DNA from: an uncultured Lachnospiraceae bacterium
GTDB lineage: Bacteria; Bacillota_A; Clostridia; Lachnospirales; Lachnospiraceae
Assembly: GCA_946529195.1 (NCBI GenBank)
Contig: CAMMZE010000110.1
Span: 1-5,126 of the forward strand
DNA: 5,126 nucleotides
Direction of reading: 5' to 3'
A program made the translations under genes and the position numbers. Below, piece by piece: positions 1-4,898 of the stretch. How positions within the stretch are numbered: the first letter of the stretch is position 1; every line of letters starts with the position of its first letter. Below the pieces are notes generated by a model. The model had not been told where the DNA came from, searched no databases, and saw only the letters and a list, made by a program, of their open reading frames with translations.

Positions 1-245
1 ACGGACTGGTCAGACGCGCTCTGAAAATCCACGATTTCCACATCAAGACCCTGTTCCTGAAAAAGGCCTTCCTTCTCCGCTACATACAAAGGAAAACTGT
101 CCGCGATTTTGAGCACACCGATCTTTATCTTCCCGGGCCCGGCCTCTGCTTCCGTACTTTTTTCCGCAGAGCCGCCGCATCCGGCAAGTCCAAAAAGAAA
201 AGAGACCATCAGGACCATCATGAAAAACAGTTTCGTTTTTTTCAT
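1..245 (-). CDS. ABC transporter substrate-binding lipoprotein, NMT1/THI5-like (N-terminal part)
   Basis: The first 81 residues are present; the gene runs off the left edge. The protein should be an extracytoplasmic lipoprotein that captures a small solute for an ABC importer. It opens with a basic MKKTK end, a hydrophobic stretch (about residues 6-20) and a lipobox LAGC, with Cys23 as the lipidation site. A low-complexity linker follows, then a mature start KIKIGVLKIADSFPLYVAEK, with the 'A-E-x-E-G-L-F-x-x-x-G-L-D-V-E-I-V' pattern of NitT/TauT/ThiY-like binding proteins. I chose the ATG at 245 because GGAG (255-258) lies 9 nt upstream; an in-frame ATG at 260 would absorb that site. The ligand (sulfonate, nitrate, thiamine precursor or other) cannot be told from this part. 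Family is fairly sure, substrate unknown. The permease and ATPase genes, if adjacent, lie outside the window. Confidence 0.8.
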   Translation of the reverse strand, partial: MKKTKLFFMMVLMVSFLFGLAGCGGSAEKSTEAEAGPGKIKIGVLKIADSFPLYVAEKEGLFQEQGLDVEIVDFQSASDQS

Positions 246-307
246 ATCTTTATTCTCCATATAAAAAGGTTGTGGCTAGGATCATTTCCAAATGAACCAT
301 GCAATCA

Positions 308-316
308 AGTATACCA
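308..316 (-). promoter_or_regulatory. Extended -10 promoter candidate for the lipoprotein gene
   Basis: On the minus strand the sequence reads TGGTATACT, an extended -10 (TGn plus TATACT, 5 of 6 matches to TATAAT). No good -35 lies 16-18 bp upstream (GTAAAA at best). The predicted start near base 301 would give a 5' leader of about 56 nt. Confidence 0.5.
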
Positions 317-333
317 TATATAGCTGTCTTTTT

Positions 334-359
334 TACTGTGTACTTGCCAAAAAACAGTA
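334..359. promoter_or_regulatory. Inverted repeat between divergent promoters
   Basis: TACTGT (334-339) and ACAGTA (354-359) form a perfect 6-bp inverted repeat with a 14-nt spacer. It sits between the divergent lipoprotein and DUF1294 genes and overlaps the -35 candidate of the latter, which suits an operator, but arms this short can arise by chance. Confidence 0.25.
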
Positions 360-374
360 CTTTCATGCTACAAT
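344..374 (+). promoter_or_regulatory. Promoter candidate for the DUF1294 gene
   Basis: TTGCCA (344-349) serves as a -35 and TACAAT (369-374) as a -10, with TG at 366-367 making an extended -10 (TGCTACAAT). The 19-bp spacer is long, so the extended -10 probably carries the activity. Start would be near 381, giving a leader of about 30 nt with its ribosome site AAAGGAG at 397-403. Confidence 0.55.
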
Positions 375-410
375 AAGGAAATCAAAAATGTCTTTCAAAG
401 GAGAATATCT

Positions 411-698
411 ATGTTCCTATCTCTTTTTCATACAATCATGCACTTTATGCCGGTCTGGCTCCTGATCATCAACCTGATCAGCTTTCTCCTCTACCGGTCC
501 GACAAACGCAGGGCAATCCGCCATCAGTGGCGGATCCCGGAACGGACCCTCATCCTCCTGGCCATTGTCGGAGGAAGCATCGGCGCCCTCCTCGGCATGC
601 TGATCTATCACCACAAAACCAGGCACCCCAAATTCACAATCGGCGTTCCCTGCATCCTGCTGATCCATATCTGCCTCATCTGCCTCTATCTGAAATAG
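411..698 (+). CDS. DUF1294 family small membrane protein
   Basis: This 95-residue integral membrane protein has three hydrophobic segments (about 15-28, 46-66 and 76-93). It shows the DUF1294 landmarks in order: a first helix ending in an N-x-x-x-F-x-x-Y stretch, Asp31-Lys32 (DK), the RIPE box at 41-44, a Gly-rich second helix (GGSIGALLGM, 54-63), the HKT motif at 68-70 and Phe75 before the last helix. The family has no established biochemical function that I know of; some members are fused to a cold-shock domain, which is absent here. Length is usual for a stand-alone member. The start is set by AAAGGAG at 397-403, 7 nt before the ATG. It converges on the superoxide reductase gene with the shared terminator at 761-807 between them. 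Family is confident, function unknown. Confidence 0.88.
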   Translation: MFLSLFHTIMHFMPVWLLIINLISFLLYRSDKRRAIRHQWRIPERTLILLAIVGGSIGALLGMLIYHHKTRHPKFTIGVPCILLIHICLICLYLK

Positions 699-715
699 GC
701 GGCAAGGGAGAAAGG

Positions 716-742
716 GGAGACAGGGGACGGTTCTCTGTCTCC
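716..742 (+). repeat. 27-nt palindromic repeat unit A
   Basis: The unit has 8-nt arms GGAGACAG and CTGTCTCC around the 11-nt core GGGACGGTTCT. As RNA the arms pair fully and the stem can extend by three more pairs (G-U, G-C, G-U), leaving the loop ACGGU. It starts 18 nt after the DUF1294 stop codon. Just upstream is GGCGGCAAGGGAG (698-710), nearly the same as the sequence following the cysteine synthase stop next to unit D. Confidence 0.9.
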
Positions 743-760
743 TTGTCGTCACATAACTTC

Positions 761-807
761 AAAAAGACGCCCAAAAACCAGTTTCTGCTGGTTTTGGGCG
801 TCTTTTT
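761..807. terminator. Bidirectional intrinsic terminator
   Basis: The left arm (761-781: A5, GACGCCC, A5, CCAG) pairs with the right arm (788-807) with one bulged A and a 6-nt loop TTTCTG. The GACGCCC/GGGCGTC base is flanked by A5 on the left and T5 on the right, so it ends in a U-tract on either strand. It should stop DUF1294 transcripts rightward and superoxide reductase transcripts leftward. Confidence 0.88.
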
Positions 808-828
808 GTTGAACCAAATGAAGGAAAA

Positions 829-855
829 GGAGACAGAGAACCGTCCCCTGTCTCC
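829..855 (-). repeat. 27-nt palindromic repeat unit B (inverted)
   Basis: It is the exact reverse complement of unit A over all 27 bases. On the minus strand it follows the superoxide reductase stop codon by 20 nt and precedes the terminator, so it sits in that transcript in the same sense as unit A sits in the DUF1294 transcript. Confidence 0.9.
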
Positions 856-875
856 CCCCCGTCTCTTTTTAACCT

Positions 876-1253
876 TTAGATGTCTGCTTTCCAGAATCCG
901 TGAAGGTTGCAGTACTCGTAAGCGGTCTGAGGAACTTCGCCCTCTGCCATAACGAACTCAGCAACCGGCTTCATCTCGGGCTTGAGATACTTGATGGATA
1001 CGCCCTGATTGGTCTCAAGAGCGATGAACTGGATGTAATGCTTCTCCATCATCGGATGCTCTACGCTGCCAACCTGAACACAGACCTTATTTCCGTCAAC
1101 TGCTACTGCCGGCACATGCTTCTCACCTGCAGCATCGGTGCTGTTGGGAGCCAGCTCTTCCATGGTCTCGCCGCAGCACTTAGGAACGCAAACCTTCTGG
1201 TCAAGATACGTAATCATATTTCCGCATTTCGCACACTTTAAAACTTTCATCAT
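876..1253 (-). CDS. dfx: Desulfoferrodoxin, two-iron superoxide reductase
   Basis: This 125-residue cytoplasmic enzyme should reduce superoxide to hydrogen peroxide without releasing oxygen, a common anaerobe defence, usually with electrons from rubredoxin. The N-terminal desulforedoxin-like domain has the Fe(Cys)4 ligands of centre I: Cys7, Cys10, Cys26 and Cys27 (CxxC...CC). The catalytic domain has the centre II Fe(His)4Cys ligands: His46 in EKHVP, His66 in EHPM, His72 in KHYI, then Cys115 and His118 in CNLHG. Glu44 and Lys45 match the conserved Glu-Lys pair near the open iron site. Length matches the family and no ligand is missing. AGGAGG (1260-1265) lies 6 nt before the ATG at 1253; a second ATG directly follows and could also be used. 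No rubredoxin or rubrerythrin gene is in the window. The gene lies 70 nt downstream of the UPF0371 gene and also has its own promoter candidate. Confidence 0.95.
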   Translation of the reverse strand: MMKVLKCAKCGNMITYLDQKVCVPKCCGETMEELAPNSTDAAGEKHVPAVAVDGNKVCVQVGSVEHPMMEKHYIQFIALETNQGVSIKYLKPEMKPVAEFVMAEGEVPQTAYEYCNLHGFWKADI

Positions 1254-1286
1254 GAATGCCCTCCTTAATTATCATTTTGTAATATT

Positions 1287-1295
1287 ATTATAGCA
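1287..1295 (-). promoter_or_regulatory. Extended -10 promoter candidate for the superoxide reductase gene
   Basis: On the minus strand it reads TGCTATAAT, a perfect -10 with the extended TG. No clear -35 is seen (TAGCAG 17 bp upstream). It lies in the 70-nt gap after the UPF0371 stop. I see no terminator hairpin in that gap, so read-through from upstream is also possible. Predicted start is about base 1280, with AGGAGG close behind. Confidence 0.6.
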
Positions 1296-1323
1296 CAAAA
1301 GATACAACACTGCTACTAATGCT

Positions 1324-2811
1324 TTACCTCTTGTGATACATTCTGTTCTCTTCTTCATACTTGGGCTCGCAGCTCAGACGGATGCCCAGTTTGTGGAATG
1401 TTGCCTCATCTACGGTGGAAAGCAAAACGGTAGAATGCGCCTCGCAGTCCTGCAGCTTGGGAAGCTGTTCCATGGCAAGAGCCGCCGCCTTGCTTCTGGC
1501 TGCTGTCGCAGAAAGCGCGATCAGGATCTCATCGGTATGCAGCCTGGGATTCTTGCTTCCCAGATAATCGATCTTGAGTCTCTGGATGGGCTCAATGGTC
1601 TCCGGGGAAACGATTTTCTCCTCGTGCGGAATCCCTGCAAGGACTTTCAGTGCATTGATCAGAGCCGCTGCAGAGGAACCAAGCAGGTCTCCTGTCCTTC
1701 CTGTCACTACCGTGCCGTCCGGAAGTTCGATGCCGACAGCCGGGTGCCCGGTCAGGGCCTCACGGTCAAGGGCTTCTTTGGAGGTCAGTCTGTCAGAAGG
1801 CTGCAGGCCTGCCTTGCGCAGGAGCAGTTCCAGCTTGTTCCGGTCGTCCTTGGAATGACCAAAGCGTTTGTGGTCACACATGCATTTGAAATATCTGCGG
1901 AGAATCTCCTGTTCAGAAGCCCGGCAGCATACATCATCATCACAGATACAATTGCCTGCCATATTGACCCCCATATCGGTCGGGGACTTGTAGGGGCTCT
2001 CTCCGGCGATCATCTCCAGAGTCGCTGCTACGACAGGGAAAATCTCGATATCTCTATTGTAATTGACCGTCATCTCTCCATATGCATCCAGATGGAATGG
2101 ATCGATCATGTTGACATCGTTCAGATCGGCAGTTGCTGCCTCATAGGCCAGATTAACCGGATGACTCAGGGGCAGATTCCAGATGGGGAAGGTCTCAAAC
2201 TTGGCATAGCCGGCCTTTACCCCTCTCTTATGCTCATGATACAGCTGGGACAGGCAGGTCGCCATCTTGCCGCTGCCGGGTCCCGGTGCCGTAATCACAA
2301 CCAGCGGTCTGCTGGTCTGAATATATTCATTCCTCCCGAATCCCTCATCACTTACAATGCGGGCTACGTCATTGGGGTAGCCGGGGATGGGATAATGACG
2401 GTAGGACTTGATTCCGTAAGAAGAAAGTTTTTCCTGGAAAAGTCTGGCAGAATCCTGCTCCGCGAACTTGGTGATACAGACGCTTCCCACCAGAAGTCCG
2501 ATGGACTGGAACTCCTCGATCAGACGCAGGACATCACGGTCATAAGTAATCCCGTAATCGCCGCGCATCTTATTTGCCTCGATATCTTCCGCACTGATCA
2601 CGACCACGATCTCGGCCTGATCCTTGAGCTGCATCAGCATCTGCAGCTTGGAATCCGGCTTGAATCCCGGCAGTACTCTGGACGCATGATAATCGTCATA
2701 GAGCTTGCCTCCGAACTCCAGATAAAGCTTATTGTCGAACTTTCCGATTCTCTCTCTGATATGCTCTGACTGCATTTTCAGATACTTTTCATTATCAAAT
2801 CCAATCTTCAT
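1324..2811 (-). CDS. UPF0371 / DUF1846 family protein
   Basis: This 495-residue, probably cytoplasmic protein has the typical UPF0371 opening MKIGFDNEKYLKMQSEHIRE, followed by LYLEFGGKLYDDYHASRVLPGF. It has the full length of the family (about 490-505 residues). A glycine-rich, P-loop-like GPGSGK is at 177-182 after a hydrophobic strand (VVITAP), suggesting phosphate or nucleotide binding. A Cys-rich stretch (CICDDDVCC, about 288-296) and a second Gly/Ser turn (TGRTGDLLGSS, about 370-380) follow. The biochemical role is, to my knowledge, not established. I placed the start at the ATG at 2811. A TTG at 2847 would add 12 residues (rich in Ser, Arg and Glu), but it has no ribosome site and the family begins at MKIGFDN. 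The ribosome site before 2811 is weak too (a GAGAGAG stretch about 13 nt away). It lies between gntR and the superoxide reductase gene on the same strand. Confidence 0.92.
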   Translation of the reverse strand: MKIGFDNEKYLKMQSEHIRERIGKFDNKLYLEFGGKLYDDYHASRVLPGFKPDSKLQMLMQLKDQAEIVVVISAEDIEANKMRGDYGITYDRDVLRLIEEFQSIGLLVGSVCITKFAEQDSARLFQEKLSSYGIKSYRHYPIPGYPNDVARIVSDEGFGRNEYIQTSRPLVVITAPGPGSGKMATCLSQLYHEHKRGVKAGYAKFETFPIWNLPLSHPVNLAYEAATADLNDVNMIDPFHLDAYGEMTVNYNRDIEIFPVVAATLEMIAGESPYKSPTDMGVNMAGNCICDDDVCCRASEQEILRRYFKCMCDHKRFGHSKDDRNKLELLLRKAGLQPSDRLTSKEALDREALTGHPAVGIELPDGTVVTGRTGDLLGSSAAALINALKVLAGIPHEEKIVSPETIEPIQRLKIDYLGSKNPRLHTDEILIALSATAARSKAAALAMEQLPKLQDCEAHSTVLLSTVDEATFHKLGIRLSCEPKYEEENRMYHKR

Positions 2812-2868
2812 AATAGGGTCTCGCTCTCTCTCGCTCTTACTACTCAACCAAAAACAAAATTACAGTTT

Positions 2869-2897
2869 AGTATATCACAGAACCGCCTGCTTTTACA
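2869..2897 (-). promoter_or_regulatory. Promoter candidate for the UPF0371 gene
   Basis: On the minus strand TGTAAA (2897-2892) is a weak -35, followed 17 bp later by TATACT (2874-2869) preceded by TGA, an extended -10. Predicted start is near 2862, about 50 nt before the chosen ATG. The rest of the 140-bp gap between the UPF0371 and gntR genes holds no clear terminator for gntR. Confidence 0.55.
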
Positions 2898-2951
2898 GAT
2901 GCAGTTTTAAGATTTTTTCTCTGGAAAAGTGCAAATCTGCTTCTGTTTTCC

Positions 2952-3638
2952 TCAGCTGTTCGGATCCTCCCGCAAAAAAGCAAAATGTTCATCCAGGGCC
3001 GCCTTGGCTGCATCGAAATCCCCCCTGCAAAGTCCATGGACCAGTCTCCGGTGGATCTCCTGAAACTGCCTCTCCTGCTCCTGCCCTCTCCTTCGAACGC
3101 CCTGACGGGCCTGGCTGACATTGCGGGTCAATACTCCTCGCAAAGCCAGATAATTGGCAATGACCAGGCGGCTGCCGGATGCCTCCACAATGGTCTGGTG
3201 GATCATCTGATCGCAGAAAGCCTTCTCTTCTTCCTCACCGCTGCGCTCCAGCCCGTCCAGATACCTGAGCAGCTTCTCTTTCTGGGCCCGGCTGATATTC
3301 TGGACAGCCAATGTGACCGCCTGCAGCTCCGCGGCATAACGGAATACACTGATCTCCTCAAAGCTCATTTCATCCAGGGTATACATCATGGTCAGGATCT
3401 GGACCAGCTTCCGGTCCGATTCCGCCGTGATATAATTGCCGCTGCCGTGCCGGTTCTCCACGATTCCCATACCTTCCAGGATCATAAGGCCCCTTCGGAC
3501 AGCCCCCCTGCTGATCTCCAGCCGCACGGACAGATCTCTTTCCGACGGAAGCTTGTCCCCGCCGGTCAGCTGTTTCTGAATAATCTTATCCTCTATATAG
3601 TCGATCAGCTTCTCATAATCATTTCTTTCAACACTCAT
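2952..3638 (-). CDS. GntR-family transcriptional regulator, FadR subfamily (FCD domain)
   Basis: This 228-residue DNA-binding regulator has an N-terminal winged helix (about 7-71) with the GntR signature LPSERDLSVRLEISRGAVRR, then the wing GIVENRHGSGNYI. The C-terminal helical FCD ligand-binding domain (about 90-222) has Arg100 and Glu104 in its first helix and the metal-site pattern Asp143-x3-His147, His196 and His218. FCD regulators usually bind a small carboxylate or sugar acid next to a divalent metal; the ligand here cannot be inferred. AAGGAAG (3644-3650) stands 5 nt before the ATG. No catabolic operon accompanies it, so its targets are unclear. The divergent neighbour is the DUF1002 gene. 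A promoter with a perfect TATAAT lies at 3707-3735. Length and domain order are normal. Confidence 0.93.
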   Translation of the reverse strand: MSVERNDYEKLIDYIEDKIIQKQLTGGDKLPSERDLSVRLEISRGAVRRGLMILEGMGIVENRHGSGNYITAESDRKLVQILTMMYTLDEMSFEEISVFRYAAELQAVTLAVQNISRAQKEKLLRYLDGLERSGEEEEKAFCDQMIHQTIVEASGSRLVIANYLALRGVLTRNVSQARQGVRRRGQEQERQFQEIHRRLVHGLCRGDFDAAKAALDEHFAFLREDPNS

Positions 3639-3671
3639 GACTGCTTCCTTTTTTTCAGGATCTTCTCACGC

Positions 3672-3695
3672 TTTTTCTCCCCCTCCGGAGAAAAA
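3672..3695. other. Hairpin in the gntR 5' leader
   Basis: TTTTTCTCC (3672-3680) and GGAGAAAAA (3687-3695) form a perfect 9-bp stem with a 6-nt loop. It lies between the predicted gntR start (about 3700) and its ribosome site. No U-tract follows on the minus strand, so it is not a clear terminator; it could shape the leader or be an operator. Confidence 0.35.
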
Positions 3696-3706
3696 CTTCA
3701 GGTCTC

Positions 3707-3735
3707 ATTATATAATATATCTGTCCGGATTTTAA
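3707..3735 (-). promoter_or_regulatory. gntR promoter candidate
   Basis: On the minus strand TTAAAA (3735-3730, 4 of 6 matches to TTGACA) and a perfect TATAAT (3712-3707) are separated by exactly 17 bp. The -10 is half of the 10-bp palindrome ATTATATAAT (3707-3716). Start near 3700 gives a leader of about 60 nt. Confidence 0.65.
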
Positions 3736-3779
3736 GAAATTATTCAAAATTACTTTATTTATCTTTCATGAATCTTTGC

Positions 3780-3816
3780 TTGCATCTTCCACAAAGAACG
3801 AGTATTGTATACGTAT
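3780..3816 (+). promoter_or_regulatory. Promoter candidate for the DUF1002 gene with an overlapping GntR-like dyad
   Basis: TTGCAT (3780-3785) and TATTGT (3803-3808) are spaced by 17 bp and give a modest sigma-70-type promoter (3 and 4 of 6 matches). Overlapping the -10 is ATTGTATACGTAT (3804-3816), with the core palindrome GTATAC. It resembles the TnGT...ACnA operators of FadR-type GntR proteins, though its right half is imperfect. It lies about 50 nt before the DUF1002 start and 165 nt upstream of gntR. Inference only. Confidence 0.35.
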
Positions 3817-3864
3817 CTCTTTATGGGATTCATCATTTTGCAAATGAAAGAAAGGTGGAATCAT

Positions 3865-4749
3865 ATGATGAAAAATATATTGAAAAAAGGACTGGTTCTT
3901 CTCTGCGCCGGCGCCATGCTGGCCGGAAGCGCATTTTCAGCTTTTGCGGCCTCCGACGGTGACAAATACCTGTCACTGGGAGCTGACCTGTCCGATTCGG
4001 AGAAAAGTACTGTTTTGAAATTGCTCGGTGTCGGTGAAGATGAGCTGGACAACTATACGGTACTCACAGTCACCAACGATGAAGAGCACAAATACCTGGA
4101 TGAGTACATCAGCCAGGATCAGATCGGTACCATGGCCCTCTCTTCTGTTCTGGTGGAAAAGACCGAAGAAGGCAGCGGCCTGAACGTAGAAACCTACAAC
4201 ATCTCTTACTGTACAGAAGGCATGTATGCCAACGCTCTGACAACCGCAGGCGTGACCGATGCCAATGTTACCGTAGCGGGTCCCTATGAGATTTCCGGTA
4301 CAGCCGCCCTGATCGGCGCCGCCAAAGCATTTTCCGAGAGCAAGGGCGTTTCCGTAGATGAAAAGGCTCTGGACAGTGCCCTGGACGAGATGATCACAAC
4401 TGGTGATCTGGAAGCCGCTCTGGATGCAGATCCCAAGTCTGTAGAAGGTCTGATCGCTTCGCTCAAGAAAGAAGTAGCTGCCGGCAACATTGACCTGTCT
4501 GATACAGATGCTGTCAAGCAGACCATCGAAGAACAGGCGGACAAATACAATATCCAGCTTACCCCTGAACAGCTGCAGAAGATCATCGACCTTCTGGAAA
4601 AGATTTCAAATCTTGACCTGAACATCGACAACCTGTCCCAGCAGGTGCAGAACCTGACAAATAAGCTGGAAGATATGGGAGTTACAACGGAACAGGCAAA
4701 AAGCTGGTTCCAGAAATTCCTGGACTGGCTCAGAAGTCTGCTCTCCTGA
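3865..4749 (+). CDS. Secreted DUF1002 (YpuA-like) protein
   Basis: This 294-residue protein begins with a Sec signal peptide: a basic N-terminus (KNILKK), a hydrophobic core (9-20) and a probable cleavage after AFA at residue 28. The DUF1002 domain spans roughly 33-225. It starts with YLSLGADLSDSEK, then TVTNDEEHKYLDEYI and QIGTMALSSVLVE, with NISYCTEGMYANALTTAGV and VAGPYEISGTAALIGAAKAF further on; these match the conserved blocks of the family represented by Bacillus subtilis YpuA. After about 232 come helices with heptad-like leucine spacing (LLEKISNLDLNIDNLSQQV) and a Trp-rich amphipathic end (WFQKFLDWLRSLL). There is no sortase motif or lipobox. Molecular function is unknown. The start at 3865 is set by AGGTGG (3853-3858), 6 nt upstream; the frame stays open back to an ATG at 3805, which lacks a ribosome site and would spoil the signal peptide. 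A second ATG directly follows. Confidence 0.9.
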   Translation: MMKNILKKGLVLLCAGAMLAGSAFSAFAASDGDKYLSLGADLSDSEKSTVLKLLGVGEDELDNYTVLTVTNDEEHKYLDEYISQDQIGTMALSSVLVEKTEEGSGLNVETYNISYCTEGMYANALTTAGVTDANVTVAGPYEISGTAALIGAAKAFSESKGVSVDEKALDSALDEMITTGDLEAALDADPKSVEGLIASLKKEVAAGNIDLSDTDAVKQTIEEQADKYNIQLTPEQLQKIIDLLEKISNLDLNIDNLSQQVQNLTNKLEDMGVTTEQAKSWFQKFLDWLRSLLS

Positions 4750-4751
4750 AG

Positions 4752-4778
4752 GGAGACAGGGGACGGTTCTCTGTCTCC
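4752..4778 (+). repeat. 27-nt palindromic repeat unit C
   Basis: It is identical to unit A over 27 bases, with one extra outer G-C pair (4751 with 4779). It begins only 2 nt after the TGA of the DUF1002 gene, so it abuts the coding region without altering it. Confidence 0.9.
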
Positions 4779-4790
4779 CTCTCCCGCAGC

Positions 4791-4841
4791 ATAATACCCC
4801 AACAGGCAGGCCCATTTAGAGCCTGCCTGTTGGGGTATTAT
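4791..4841. terminator. Long perfect hairpin, probable bidirectional terminator
   Basis: Two 21-nt arms (4791-4811 and 4821-4841; they contain ACCCCAACAGGCAGGC and its complement) pair perfectly around a 9-nt loop. The strong stem is followed rightward by CTCTTTTTA, a modest U-tract. The leftward direction has only the ATAAT/ATTAT foot and no long U-run. It should end the DUF1002 transcript and may also end the cysteine synthase transcript. Confidence 0.75.
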
Positions 4842-4863
4842 CTCTTTTTATGGCATTTTTGAG

Positions 4864-4890
4864 GGAGACACAGAACCGTCCCCTGTCTCC
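4864..4890 (-). repeat. 27-nt palindromic repeat unit D (inverted, one mismatch)
   Basis: It matches unit B at 26 of 27 bases. C4871 replaces G and breaks one stem pair (position 8 with 20). An extra outer G-C pair is present (4863 with 4891). On the minus strand it lies 8 nt after the cysteine synthase stop, preceded by GGCGGCAGGGAG, which is also found next to unit A. Confidence 0.88.
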
Positions 4891-4898
4891 CTGCCGCC

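Larger units (their letters stand above)
716..855. repeat. Paired inverted repeat block around a terminator (block 1)
   Basis: This 140-bp block lies between the convergent DUF1294 and superoxide reductase genes. It consists of unit A (716-742), a bidirectional hairpin (761-807) and unit B (829-855), an exact reverse complement of A. The same architecture at nearly the same size recurs at 4752-4890. It has no coding capacity that makes sense; open frames crossing it are accidental. It resembles a REP/BIME arrangement or a small non-autonomous element. Confidence 0.8.
4752..4890. repeat. Paired inverted repeat block around a terminator (block 2)
   Basis: This 139-bp block between the convergent DUF1002 and cysteine synthase genes repeats the design of the block at 716-855: unit C (4752-4778), a long hairpin (4791-4841) and inverted unit D (4864-4890). 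The sequence between the units has no visible similarity to that in block 1, although the spacings are nearly the same. Confidence 0.8.

Noticed and set aside
716..742. GGAG and GGGGA within the repeat units as ribosome binding sites
   Set aside because: No start codon with a plausible open frame follows at a suitable distance, and the purines are paired in the hairpin.
716..855. CRISPR array or integron attC sites
   Set aside because: Only two units per locus, in inverted rather than direct orientation, with a hairpin between them and no regular spacers. No cas or integrase gene is visible.
527..952. Open frames crossing repeat block 1 (and similar minus-strand ones across block 2)
   Set aside because: They exist only because the palindromic repeats and hairpin lack stops in one frame, and they overlap the DUF1294 and superoxide reductase genes.
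1333..2769. A 478-codon open frame on the plus strand, antisense to the UPF0371 gene
   Set aside because: It lies almost wholly inside a strongly recognised gene on the other strand, has no family signature, and its composition is what the complement of that gene yields. It is a shadow.
2812..2847. TTG start at 2847 for the UPF0371 protein
   Set aside because: It has no ribosome site and adds 12 residues absent from the usual family N-terminus, which begins MKIGFDNEKY.
2881..2909. Imperfect hairpin (AACCGCCTG... with ...CAGATGCAGTT) as a gntR terminator
   Set aside because: The T-rich tail lies on the plus-strand side, where no gene would use it. On the minus strand no U-run follows, and it overlaps the UPF0371 -35 candidate.
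2985..3962. A 325-codon plus-strand frame across gntR, the intergenic region and the start of the DUF1002 gene
   Set aside because: It is antisense to a clear FCD regulator and out of frame with the DUF1002 signal peptide, and it shows no recognisable domain. Chance open frame.
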